Part shown: one piece after another, positions 13,700 through 21,557 of the stretch
Layout of the letters: every line of letters starts with the position of its first letter
How positions within the stretch are numbered: the first letter of the stretch is position 1
Source: Pseudoflavonifractor sp. 60
Lineage (GTDB): Bacteria > Bacillota > Clostridia > Oscillospirales > Oscillospiraceae
Length of the DNA stretch: 32,617 nt
Direction: 5' to 3'
Assembly (NCBI RefSeq): GCF_009911645.1
Contig: NZ_QWKI01000086.1
Location: 1-32,617 of the forward strand
The notes under the pieces: model-generated
The model's input: the letters and a program-made list of their open reading frames with translations, nothing else
Told to the model about the DNA's origin: nothing
Databases searched by the model: none
Translations under genes and position numbers: made by a program

Positions 13700-14659
13700 T
13701 TATCGTAGCCAGTATGCCATCTCTCTCATTTTCGCTGCAATCTCCTCCGGCTCCATAATACGGATTTTCCCGCCAAAAGTAAAGACCCAGGCGAAAAAGG
13801 GCGGGCTGGGGGCAACATCCACGGTGGCCTGGAAGTGCGTTCCGTCTATGATCTCTGTCTGCACCTCCTCTCCGAAGCGGTCTACAACGCTGCGCATGGT
13901 GCTGTTCTCGCACAGCAGTGTTATCCTCTGGATGTCGGCTCCGAACATCCCGAACACCTGGTGGACATACGCCGCGGGATCGAAGTCCTGCGCTGGTATG
14001 GCCTCCTGCACCAGCAGCTTCACAGCGGTCATGCGGTCTACACGGAACTGGGCCAGCTTGCCGTGTTTCTCCGACCAGCCCACGGCGTAGTAATAGTCCC
14101 GGCTCCAGATCAGGGCATAGGGGCTGAACTCGTACCGATAGCCGTCGTGCTTGAGGACTTTTTCTTTCTCTGCGGTGTACTCTATGTACTGGAAGGCGAT
14201 CCGCCGCTTCTCCTGGATGGCGGTGTGGATCATGTCCACCGCATAGTAGATCGCCTCGTTGTCCTGCTTCGCTGTGCCCTCCATGTAGACAGGGCGGTTG
14301 AGCTGTTTGGCCTGCTCCTGGCTGGTGAGGGAGGCCAGCTTGCGGATCAGGTTGGCGCTTTTCTTCCTGGTGATGAAGTGAGAGGACTCCACCGCATCCA
14401 CCAACAGCTTCAGCTCCGGCAGCTCGAACAGGCGGGAGCCAACGAAGTAGCGGTTCTGGGTGCTCTTGACACAGACGATGTCCACGCCCTGGTCAATCAG
14501 GATCTGGATATCGCTGTATACACTCTTGCGGCCAGCCTGGATGCCTTGGGACTCCCAAAACTGGAGGATGTCTGAAACGGAGGCGGCGTGCTCCTCATCT
14601 GTAAGGGTGCAGAGATACTGCTGGAGCAGCAATATCCGAATTTGCGCTTCGTTCTTCAT
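13700..14659 (-). CDS. WYL-domain transcriptional regulator
   Basis: The 319-aa protein starts behind GGAGGTGACCT. The N-terminal 70 residues form a winged helix-turn-helix (SVSDILQFWESQGI; GRKSVYSDIQILIDQGVDIV). The WYL core RYEFSPYALIWSRDYYYAVG is at about 175-194, and a C-terminal WCX-like extension follows (TLLCENSTMRSVVDRFGEEV). WYL regulators sense ligands such as nucleotides and often control phage-defence or mobile-element genes. This one stands inside a row of immunity-type genes on the same strand, so it may regulate the array or mark a separate cargo gene. Its operator cannot be identified. Confidence 0.85.
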   Translation of the reverse strand: MKNEAQIRILLLQQYLCTLTDEEHAASVSDILQFWESQGIQAGRKSVYSDIQILIDQGVDIVCVKSTQNRYFVGSRLFELPELKLLVDAVESSHFITRKKSANLIRKLASLTSQEQAKQLNRPVYMEGTAKQDNEAIYYAVDMIHTAIQEKRRIAFQYIEYTAEKEKVLKHDGYRYEFSPYALIWSRDYYYAVGWSEKHGKLAQFRVDRMTAVKLLVQEAIPAQDFDPAAYVHQVFGMFGADIQRITLLCENSTMRSVVDRFGEEVQTEIIDGTHFQATVDVAPSPPFFAWVFTFGGKIRIMEPEEIAAKMREMAYWLR

Positions 14660-14688
14660 AGGTCACCTCCAGCTATTTTGCTTAAAGT

Positions 14689-15531
14689 CTATAATCCATC
14701 CCAGGGAAAACCTTCTTTCGGTATTGGAATTTCGACTGAACTGTAGTCCGTTTCTTCTGGCACAATCAATTCTTTAGGACACTCAATGGTATCCAATTCC
14801 ACCTTCAGGTTCCATCTTGCAGCAATCTTTGCCACTGCAAGCAAATCAAGGTTGAGAAAGACGCCGCTATGATAGCCCTTGCGCTCACGGCTCAACTGCT
14901 CTGCCAAATAGTCGTTGACCCCCTGCTCATTTTGACACAATATATCCTGAAAAGCCTGTCCTAACCGCCAAGCAGATTGGTTTGCTGTCGCATTCAGACG
15001 AGGAAAACCGCCCTCTTTAAGAGAGTGAATTGCATCTTCTACCATTGGAGCATTTCTGGAAAACAGGCCATATAATGCCTTCCCTCTATGTATTTGAAAT
15101 GGATGGATTACAGTCCCCTCTGCCTGGAGTAGCCGGATACCCAAATCTACAGCCAATTCTTCTGCGTCGGCAACTACTGCCGCTTCCCACTTGTCAAGCT
15201 GGTGCAGATCTACCTCATATGGGCCATCTGTTTTCTGCATGGAGGGCTTATAGTATTGACAGACAATTTTTTGACATACAGCACATAGATATAGATGCTC
15301 TTTTGCTTTAAGATAATCATGGTCAATCATCTGCGAACAGTAAGCCTGCCACAAGAATTCCCCACTTAAAATGCGGTAATCTGAAAATCTGGAACTTGAA
15401 TATTGAAGTACCAGCAAAGCACTGTTCAAGCTCCGATCTGATGCCCGGCGGTTTTTGGAATCGTTTGCCGTGACACTTTCCAGGTTTCTATTCAACCTGG
15501 AGGTCGTATATGCGATTTTCTTTTTTGCCAT
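14689..15531 (-). CDS. Imm49-like immunity family protein
   Basis: ATG 15531 overlaps the stop of the upstream SMI1/KNR4 gene as TGATG, giving 280 aa. GAGGG lies upstream. The protein is mostly helical. Its C-terminal section reads FLNLDLLAVAKIAARWNLKV and then DTIECPKELIVP, which fits the conserved end of Imm49-type immunity proteins. That end is a helix with D-x2-L-x2-A-x3-A-x2, followed by a P-x2-L motif. Two CxxC-like pairs occur mid-protein. Imm49 proteins are predicted antidotes of polymorphic toxins. No toxin gene adjoins it. The match was made by eye, so it remains probable, not certain. Confidence 0.6.
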   Translation of the reverse strand: MAKKKIAYTTSRLNRNLESVTANDSKNRRASDRSLNSALLVLQYSSSRFSDYRILSGEFLWQAYCSQMIDHDYLKAKEHLYLCAVCQKIVCQYYKPSMQKTDGPYEVDLHQLDKWEAAVVADAEELAVDLGIRLLQAEGTVIHPFQIHRGKALYGLFSRNAPMVEDAIHSLKEGGFPRLNATANQSAWRLGQAFQDILCQNEQGVNDYLAEQLSRERKGYHSGVFLNLDLLAVAKIAARWNLKVELDTIECPKELIVPEETDYSSVEIPIPKEGFPWDGL

Positions 15532-16586
15532 CACAGTCCCTCACTAAAAGTCTTTAGGAAGTCGCTGAAACCAGGATGGGGATACCTCCAATCTTTATCT
15601 TCCTCGCTCCAAAAGCTGGTAAACTCCGTCCCACCGGAATAACGGCGAGTTTTATCCACCTTGGTATAGAAGAGAGAAACCTCTGGCTGATCTGGCAGTT
15701 TTTCTTTTAAGATTTTCTTATAATAGAGGTAGAAACTCCGGCTTTTGACTGATAACGAAGCAGGTTCCAAGGCTCTAAGCATTTTCAGCGCCTGCTCCCA
15801 GTCTTCCGATTCCACAGCCGTCTGGAACTCCCGCACCTGAAGCTGCTCCTGAAGGAACTGCATCCGTTTTCCCATAGAGAGCTCTTGGCAAACCTGTTCT
15901 GCCTTTCGCACATAGGCCATCAGGTAGTCCTCAAAGGTTTGCAGGGTCTCTCGATACTTAGGCCAGGTAATGGCTGCACGGTGATCTGCTGGCTGATACC
16001 AAAAAGGATAGGAGTAATCATATTCTGTGCTGTTCCCATGGCAGAAGCCCCTGTGAGAACCGCTGAGAAGCAGATAGATGTCCTGTGAACAACCCTGGTC
16101 TGCAATATAGAGCTGCCCACTTTCAAACAAGAAATGTCCCACTGTATTCTCTATAAAACGATACCGTGCTTCATCCCAAGCACTATAGTTCATCCGTCGC
16201 TCTTCTGGTGTCTGCTCGCAATATGTCGTATACAGCTGATCCTCATTTTCATGGGAGTATTTAAACCACTTGCAGGACAATTCCTCAAATCGTTTTGCAT
16301 GGTCATCGCTAAATACTACCGGTTCCCTCAGACTATCATCCAGAGGACAGCAGAAAGAGGCGATTCCATAGGCGGGGCCAGCACCGCCATTCCCCAGACA
16401 GGTAAGATAGGTTCGGTAATCCTCCGGCAAACGCAGCTCCATCAATTCTTCCCATGCTTCCAGCTCCTCCATAGGCAAGGGAGGCCGAAAAAGGTGGGCA
16501 TGAGAGTGGCTGCCAAAGATGGGATAGTCCATATCCCACTGGCTGGCTTCTTTCAGGATCGCTTTGATTTTGGGTATATCCAGCAT
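15531..16586 (-). CDS. SMI1/KNR4 (SUKH) family protein
   Basis: ATG 16586 is chosen with AAGGG ten bases upstream; an in-frame GTG at 16592 is too close to that site. The 351-aa product has a SUKH core near residues 30-170: PPLPMEELEAWEELMELRLP, EDYRTYLTCLGNGGAGPAYG and a later WFKY-type aromatic segment. The C-terminal 150 residues are helical and include RYSGGTEFTSFWSEEDKDW. SUKH proteins are the most widespread immunity superfamily against nuclease and other polymorphic toxins. Overlap with the Imm49-like gene (TGATG) shows an operon. No toxin gene is adjacent. Confidence 0.82.
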   Translation of the reverse strand: MLDIPKIKAILKEASQWDMDYPIFGSHSHAHLFRPPLPMEELEAWEELMELRLPEDYRTYLTCLGNGGAGPAYGIASFCCPLDDSLREPVVFSDDHAKRFEELSCKWFKYSHENEDQLYTTYCEQTPEERRMNYSAWDEARYRFIENTVGHFLFESGQLYIADQGCSQDIYLLLSGSHRGFCHGNSTEYDYSYPFWYQPADHRAAITWPKYRETLQTFEDYLMAYVRKAEQVCQELSMGKRMQFLQEQLQVREFQTAVESEDWEQALKMLRALEPASLSVKSRSFYLYYKKILKEKLPDQPEVSLFYTKVDKTRRYSGGTEFTSFWSEEDKDWRYPHPGFSDFLKTFSEGL

Positions 16587-16625
16587 TTGCACTCATCCCT
16601 TCTGCGATTGCTTTACACCCCATGC

Positions 16626-16680
16626 TCATATTTCATCGTAGGCCATCTATAACAAGCTCCTTTACATATCGGTTAAATTC
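16626..16680 (-). pseudogene. Relic of a duplicated immunity-gene leader and first codons
   Basis: Bases 16638-16680 resemble 17335-17377, the leader and start of the next gene upstream. Both carry AAAGGAGC, then a near-identical spacer and ATGGCCTA. In this copy the frame is MAYDEI followed by TGA. The rest of the gene is gone, so this is the scar of a lost paralogue or of a recombination event. Confidence 0.55.
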
Positions 16681-16695
16681 ATAATGACAGTCCTT

Positions 16696-17343
16696 CTAAT
16701 TTTGTGTTTTGGATGGAATGAAATATTCATCTTCCCAATAACGGTAAAGGTCATACAGTTGACTTTTATCGTGGGCCTTACTGGATTTTATCATAAGCAC
16801 AAAAACAATTCTATGTGGATTAAAGTAAGCCCTCTTGCCCACAAGTTTCAAAATAACTGGTCTGTTGGCAGAAAATTCATTTTTGGGCCTTGCTCGATAC
16901 CCCCAATACAGGTTTGGATAGCTTTTTAGTATTATTTCACCGAGGTAAATAGATATATCCAATGCAAGAGAAAGTGTTTCATCTGTATATTTCATAGTCT
17001 CTTTTCTGATTTCTTCCTCTATCCATTTGGGATATTTGGACACTTGGTATTCAATCTCTTTTGCGGTCATGGGAACCTGCTCGATCTTCGTCTCATACCA
17101 TTCCCACAATGGGATCAGCGACTCCGGCGAGTAGTCGAACGGCTCCGCTTCCGGGCACTCCTGCTTCATGTACTCCCACAGCAGAGCGATCCGGTTCGGG
17201 ATTTCACTCTTGTACCACAGGAAATATTCTTTGGCCTGCTTTGGGGTCAGCTCAAAGAACGCATAGTTATCAAAAAACTGCCGCGCCGCAATCTTCTGGT
17301 GTCCTGCAAAGTCGATTGGCGCAATCATCAGGGAGTAGGCCAT
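16696..17343 (-). CDS. Uncharacterised protein in the immunity array
   Basis: ATG 17343 lies ten bases after AAAGGAG and gives 215 aa (MAYSLMIAPIDFAGHQ). An in-frame TTG two codons earlier is too close to the ribosome site. I do not recognise the family. It is an aromatic-rich soluble protein: LTPKQAKEYFLWYKSEIPNR, PLWEWYETKIEQVP, YPNLYWGYRARPKNEF. There is no signal peptide or membrane segment. The aromatic and acidic character and its place in a one-direction array beside SUKH and Imm49-like genes make an immunity role plausible. A decayed copy of its leader at 16638-16680 shows this gene type was once duplicated here. Confidence 0.7.
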   Translation of the reverse strand: MAYSLMIAPIDFAGHQKIAARQFFDNYAFFELTPKQAKEYFLWYKSEIPNRIALLWEYMKQECPEAEPFDYSPESLIPLWEWYETKIEQVPMTAKEIEYQVSKYPKWIEEEIRKETMKYTDETLSLALDISIYLGEIILKSYPNLYWGYRARPKNEFSANRPVILKLVGKRAYFNPHRIVFVLMIKSSKAHDKSQLYDLYRYWEDEYFIPSKTQN

Positions 17344-17422
17344 CTGCAACAGGCTCCTTTACTTATGTGTTTAGGTCGCTGGGGGACAAATAAGTACAAA
17401 TGAAATTTAGGCCATAGAGTTG

Positions 17423-18498
17423 CTATTTCATATTTTCCCACTCCGCTCTCCAGACGTTTGTGAGTTCTCCGTTGTTCCATCTAAATCGCGGGTCACCATT
17501 ATCAAAAATCAGGCGTTCTTTAGCGTTCCACACGTCTGGGCCTAAATAATAGGTTCCGTAGTGCTTAATAGAAATCTTACTGAACGAGGTTTCAAACAGA
17601 TTACTCAGTTTTCGCAACAGAGTCCCTCCATACTTGGGACAACCGGCCATATAGGTAATCATTCCTGGAACAACGACATTTTTCATGTCTGTTCTAAGCC
17701 CGCCCAGAATAACATCAACAGTATTATGCGTAAGCATATCAATCGCATGAAATATTTTTGGTGATTGGTTATCCTGAAGTCTCTCAAAGAATAGTTGACG
17801 AAAGTGTTCAAAGCGAACACTCTCTTTGTCACACCAATAGCGCATAGAGGTTCGTGTCTCCAACTGTTGAAAAATGGTCAACATATCACATGATGTCGCA
17901 TAAAAATGTATCTCTGCTTCTGGAGGAAGATAGGAAAATGGTGTGCTCATGATTTCTGGAGCAAGTGAGTTGTACCATGTTTCCAATGTTGTAGTGTATC
18001 GTTCTTGTCCAGAAAAGGAGAATGTAGTGTCTCCTAAAAACACTAAATGTTCCCGTTCCTGAAAAACCTCCGGGCTATACAGAATACCATCAATACTTTG
18101 CCATCTTTTCCGCATTGTCCTTTTGATGGTCAAAAAAAGGTTTCTATTTTGTTTTCTGCTCCCGGTGGGCAGTATAATTCGTTCATAATCAACGCCCGAT
18201 CTGGAACCGTTTTGGTAGCTGTATTGCAAATATGCAGTTGGACTCTCTCGTTGGAAAAAAAGTAACCCTCAGCATTTTGAACCAGGTTAAATGTCGTATC
18301 ACGGAAATGAATGTCTATCCAATATGTAGAGTCAAGAGCATATCCGAAACAGTCAATTTCATTACATGAATCGAATATGTTCAATATATCAAGACATGGG
18401 ACACCAAATCCCCATACATAACATATATCAAGCCTCTGCTCAATTTCTTGGAACAGAGCCTTAATATCCGTTGGTGATGCAAAAAATCTTTGTAACAT
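17423..18498 (-). pseudogene. Uncharacterised array gene split by a one-base shift in a T7 tract
   Basis: Two overlapping minus-strand frames make one gene. The first starts at ATG 18498 behind AAAGGAG (MLQRFFASPTDIKALFQ) and ends at TGA directly after a run of seven T residues (18132-18138), at ETFF. The second frame, without a start of its own at that point, continues LTIKRTMRKRWQSIDGILYS to the stop at 17423. Adding one T joins them as ETFF-LTIK, a product of about 358 aa. Either a base was lost or the tract varies in length and switches the gene on and off. The family is not recognised. The protein is soluble and aromatic-rich, like its neighbours. Confidence 0.7.
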
Positions 18499-18568
18499 GC
18501 GTACTCCTTTTTTGCCAGGAAACTAAGAAATACTAAATATAGACAGTTTTTACTCCACCTGAGTATTT

Positions 18569-19591
18569 TTAGGAGGGCCGAAACAATCCCTGCTCCCGCA
18601 TCTCCTGGTGCCGGGTTAGTACTTTATCTTTTCCATTCCCGTTGCGTGAGTAGAATAGCAGTCCCGTTTTCCCTTCCATCTCCTGAGCGAAAGAATAGGG
18701 GACGGGCTGCCGGGTCAAAAGAAAATAATGATTTGTTGCCTCCGGGTGCATCAACAGCAGGCAGTCATCCTCCTGATTGAGATAGGCAAACACCGAAGAA
18801 ACGCTCCGTGAGGAATCCTGAATCAACTCCAGATGGGAGGAAAGCGGAATAAAAGGCGGAACGATGGCCTTATTCGCGTCCTCCAAAGCCTTTGGAAGTC
18901 GAGGTAAATCACTGCTGAGATAACATTGGTCCAGTTCCTCCGTCATCCTGGTCTGATCCAACTGGCCGGCGTCATCCACCATACGGCGTAGCACGAAATG
19001 AAGGATGAAAGCGTCCCAAAAATAAGTAAAGGGAGCATGGATGTTTTGGGAAATACTGAATCGAATGATCTCTGAGCGGAACCTCTTTCTTTTCCAGAAA
19101 TCAAAATAACCGTTTACTGCTGCTTCCATTCCAGACCCATCGCCTTTGTGACGGCAAAGCTCAAAGTCGGACTCAAAATGAAAATAGCTGCGTTGGTCAT
19201 TTTCATCCTCTTTATCTGTAATGGCGGGATTGCAGATCCACTCATAGACCGTGGCATTGGGATCTTTACGTTTAAGGCCAAAGCCAAGATTGTCGCTGAC
19301 ACCGTGGGCAAGCAGAAGGTAGTCCCCATCCCAGCGTAGCAGTTCCAGAGCACGAAAATAGAATTCGTTTTGCAAGCACATATAGTCCCCCATCACCAGA
19401 TAGAGGTCACGGATCGGGGCGGGCAGTTCAAAATTCAGCCGCCGCTCCGCAGCTTGAATGTCCTCCATCGTATAGGGCTGCATCGCGCCTATCTTGTCCC
19501 GCCAGACAAAGGGATTCAGCGCCTCCAGTTCTTCCTGGATAGAATAGGGAGGCCGGAGCGGGAAGTTTGTTTTTTTCTTTCTTCCGAACAT
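18569..19591 (-). CDS. SUKH-like immunity paralogue 1
   Basis: ATG 19591 (MFGRKKKTNFPLR) has GGAG nine bases upstream; an in-frame GTG at 19609 would contain that site. The 340-aa product shares a layout with the genes at 19611-20537 and 21554-22267. That layout is YSIQEELEALNPFVW, YTMEDIQAAERRLNFELP with IRDLYLVMGDYMC (the SMI1/KNR4 signature), then LLRWDGDYLLLAHG. Near the end come PVPYSFAQEMEGKTGLLFYS and a closing EMREQGL. The region between these ends differs strongly between paralogues, as expected for proteins that bind different partners. It begins 19 bases after the stop of the next paralogue. Confidence 0.75.
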   Translation of the reverse strand: MFGRKKKTNFPLRPPYSIQEELEALNPFVWRDKIGAMQPYTMEDIQAAERRLNFELPAPIRDLYLVMGDYMCLQNEFYFRALELLRWDGDYLLLAHGVSDNLGFGLKRKDPNATVYEWICNPAITDKEDENDQRSYFHFESDFELCRHKGDGSGMEAAVNGYFDFWKRKRFRSEIIRFSISQNIHAPFTYFWDAFILHFVLRRMVDDAGQLDQTRMTEELDQCYLSSDLPRLPKALEDANKAIVPPFIPLSSHLELIQDSSRSVSSVFAYLNQEDDCLLLMHPEATNHYFLLTRQPVPYSFAQEMEGKTGLLFYSRNGNGKDKVLTRHQEMREQGLFRPS

Positions 19592-19610
19592 AGATGTTTT
19601 CTCCTTCACT

Positions 19611-20537
19611 CTATCGAAGCAAACCTGCCTGCTTCATCTCTTCCTCATGGGCTCGAACACGGTCCAGGCCGGTTCGGTTGACTCCATAGAATACCAGTCC
19701 TGTCTGCCGCTCTACTTCCTCCGTAAAACTGTAGGGAACAGGTTCGCTGGCAATCAGTCCATAGTGCTGCTCTGTGCCGGTGAGCAGCAGCAGGCAGTTG
19801 GGGGACTCCCTGCTCCATCCGTAGACCAGGGAATCCTTTGGATCTGTAGCACGGAACAACTGTACCTGGTTCAGCTCCGGGTGTTGGCAGAGTGGGGCAA
19901 AATATTTTGCCAGAGTCTCCCTCAACTCCCGTAGTGCCGGCACAGGCTTAGGAAGAATGCAGGAGACGAAGAAGGGATCCAATTCATCAGTGATGTTTCT
20001 GCGGAAGAACCATCCTTGATAAACAATGTCCAGAACCTTTCGATATACAAATTTGTCCCAATAGACCAACTTGGTGTATCCCCAACGGCGTGCGCTTTTG
20101 GGCACAACCTCCGACCGGGACGGTTTCCCTGTGTCGGGCAGCGGCCGGCCTTCTGGGGTCAGCCCTACCCGCTTCCACTGGAATACATCCACATAGGGGT
20201 CCTTCCGGTCGATCCCATATCCGTAGTTCGTGGAGGTGCCGGCGTACAGAAGAAGATACCGGCCATCCCAGTGGAGCTGATCCAGCGGGAGAAAATACTC
20301 CCGGACATCCGGAACATCCTGGCGGCACATGATGTCTCCTATTATTAGATACAGCTCCCGGACAGGGACGGGCAGCTGATACCCCAGTCGCTCCTCTGCG
20401 GCCTGAATGTCCTCTTCGGTGTATGTTCCAGTACCCTCGCTCTGCCGGGGGCAAACGAAGGGCCGCAGCCGCTCCAGCTCCTGTCGGATGGAGTACACCG
20501 GCCTGGTTTCATAGACAGTTTTCTTTTTCCAAAACAT
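19611..20537 (-). CDS. SUKH-like immunity paralogue 2
   Basis: The 308-aa product starts behind GGAGG at ten bases. The N-terminal part matches the preceding paralogue: YSIRQELERLRPFV, YTEEDIQAAEERLGYQLPVP, VRELYLIIGDIMCRQ, LDQLHWDGRYLLLYAG. The end matches too: PVPYSFTEEVERQTGLVFYG and HEEEMKQAGLLR. The middle (about residues 120-230) is divergent and richer in basic and aromatic residues. Base composition is more GC-rich than the flanking unknown genes, suggesting separate acquisition or a duplication that has diverged. An immunity role is inferred from the SMI1/KNR4 signature and the array context. Confidence 0.75.
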   Translation of the reverse strand: MFWKKKTVYETRPVYSIRQELERLRPFVCPRQSEGTGTYTEEDIQAAEERLGYQLPVPVRELYLIIGDIMCRQDVPDVREYFLPLDQLHWDGRYLLLYAGTSTNYGYGIDRKDPYVDVFQWKRVGLTPEGRPLPDTGKPSRSEVVPKSARRWGYTKLVYWDKFVYRKVLDIVYQGWFFRRNITDELDPFFVSCILPKPVPALRELRETLAKYFAPLCQHPELNQVQLFRATDPKDSLVYGWSRESPNCLLLLTGTEQHYGLIASEPVPYSFTEEVERQTGLVFYGVNRTGLDRVRAHEEEMKQAGLLR

Positions 20538-20579
20538 GAGGGGTTATCCTCCTACAAAAAGCTATGGCATTTTGCACAA

Positions 20580-21023
20580 TTATAAATCAGCAATATAGAG
20601 TTGATATTCATATTCTGCTTCAAAAATGTGAAAGAGTTTCCCAATTTCTTTATTGGCGAAAAAAAGACTTAATCCTGGCTCCCAAAACTCGTACAATGTG
20701 CTCTCTAAGTCTTTAATCTCTACACAAGCCAGATACCCATGCTGCCGCACAGAAATTAGGTATTGTGAATATCCATATAAAAAAGATAACTGGTCAAGCA
20801 CCCATGCAACAGCTTCTTTTCGATTTATTCCACATGGCTTCGCAGAATGAGGGACTGAGTTGAAGGAGTTGACTGTTTCACATGCACGATAAAATTTTTC
20901 AATCCATATAGAATCAGGCGGCTCAAAGTTGAGCAGTTTGATTGACGGATATTTTTCAATATACTTTTTTGCACAGTTCAAGTTGTGTCTTGCGAATATC
21001 TCACATTTCCTTTTTTCGTCCAT
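20580..21023 (-). CDS. Uncharacterised small protein in the immunity array
   Basis: This 147-aa product (MDEKRKCEIFARHNLNCAKK) has only a weak ribosome site (GATGGG), and the previous gene ends 25 bases upstream, so coupling is possible. The family is not recognised. The sequence is helical at first (EAVAWVLDQLSFLYGYSQYL), then strand-rich, and ends with the acidic aromatic FEAEYEYQLYIADL. No membrane segment or signal peptide is visible. The composition is AT-rich compared with the adjacent SUKH-like paralogue. Size, acidity and position suit a single-domain immunity protein, but nothing in the sequence proves it. Confidence 0.65.
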   Translation of the reverse strand: MDEKRKCEIFARHNLNCAKKYIEKYPSIKLLNFEPPDSIWIEKFYRACETVNSFNSVPHSAKPCGINRKEAVAWVLDQLSFLYGYSQYLISVRQHGYLACVEIKDLESTLYEFWEPGLSLFFANKEIGKLFHIFEAEYEYQLYIADL

Positions 21024-21048
21024 AACCCATCACGCATCTCTCTGAAAT

Positions 21049-21471
21049 TTATCCATTACTTCCTTCGCTATCTCCTAAAATAAAAGAACCCTTCCGCTTT
21101 ATCCCAAATTCTTTTTCGAGTTCAATATCAATTTTCAATATTTGATGTGAGTCTACATCCTCACCGTACAATTCGGCCAATACAATTATTAGGTAGTTCA
21201 AAATATCTATGATAGATGCCTCGAAATCTGGAGCTTCATCACCTTTAGCCTCAACTTCGTATAAGTATCTGCAACTCCAATATAATTGCGAATAATAATA
21301 GTCTTCGGGAGACATTCCCGCCTGTTCAAATTCCTTTGAATTATTATAAAGCAAATTAAATATAGCTGACGAATCTCCCTGAATAGCCCCGCAAATTTCA
21401 TCAACAGACATTTCGGCCTTCTTAGCGATAGAAACGATTTCGTCTCTTGAATAGGCTTTATATCTTCTCAC
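21049..21471 (-). CDS. Uncharacterised acidic protein in the immunity array
   Basis: There is no ATG at the start. GTG 21471 is preferred because GGAG lies six bases upstream; TTG 21477 is the alternative. The 140-aa product (MRRYKAYSRDEIVSIAKKAE) is strongly acidic and helical, with SPEDYYYSQLYWSCRYLYEV in the middle and IEASIID-like amphipathic helices after it. It ends GSFILGDSEGSNG. The family is not recognised. It lies directly behind a short hydrophobic frame ending at 21474, so re-initiation may help its translation. An immunity role is suggested only by context. Confidence 0.6.
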   Translation of the reverse strand: MRRYKAYSRDEIVSIAKKAEMSVDEICGAIQGDSSAIFNLLYNNSKEFEQAGMSPEDYYYSQLYWSCRYLYEVEAKGDEAPDFEASIIDILNYLIIVLAELYGEDVDSHQILKIDIELEKEFGIKRKGSFILGDSEGSNG

Positions 21472-21473
21472 AT

Positions 21474-21557
21474 TCAACTCCGCCTCACATTACTCAGGCC
21501 GACCAAGGCCAGGCAGAAACCGAGAAATACTACACACTTGCCCAGAATCAGCGTCAA
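21474..21557 (-). other. Short hydrophobic reading frame, possible membrane-protein remnant
   Basis: Between two array genes the minus strand reads LTLILGKCVVFLGFCLALVG and then LSNVRRS before TGA. This is a typical membrane helix with positively charged end. There is no convincing start or ribosome site. It may be the tail of a membrane protein lost by recombination, or a chance frame. Confidence 0.3.

Noticed and set aside
13835..14575. Plus-strand open frame of 246 codons opposite the WYL regulator
   Set aside because: The minus-strand WYL protein has full domain structure and ribosome site; the plus frame has neither.
18505..18535. Similarity between the leader at about 18516 and the sequence at about 21511 (GCCAGG...AGAAATACTA)
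   Set aside because: Short, gapped and AT-rich; it does not preserve a frame or structure, so shared origin is not supported.
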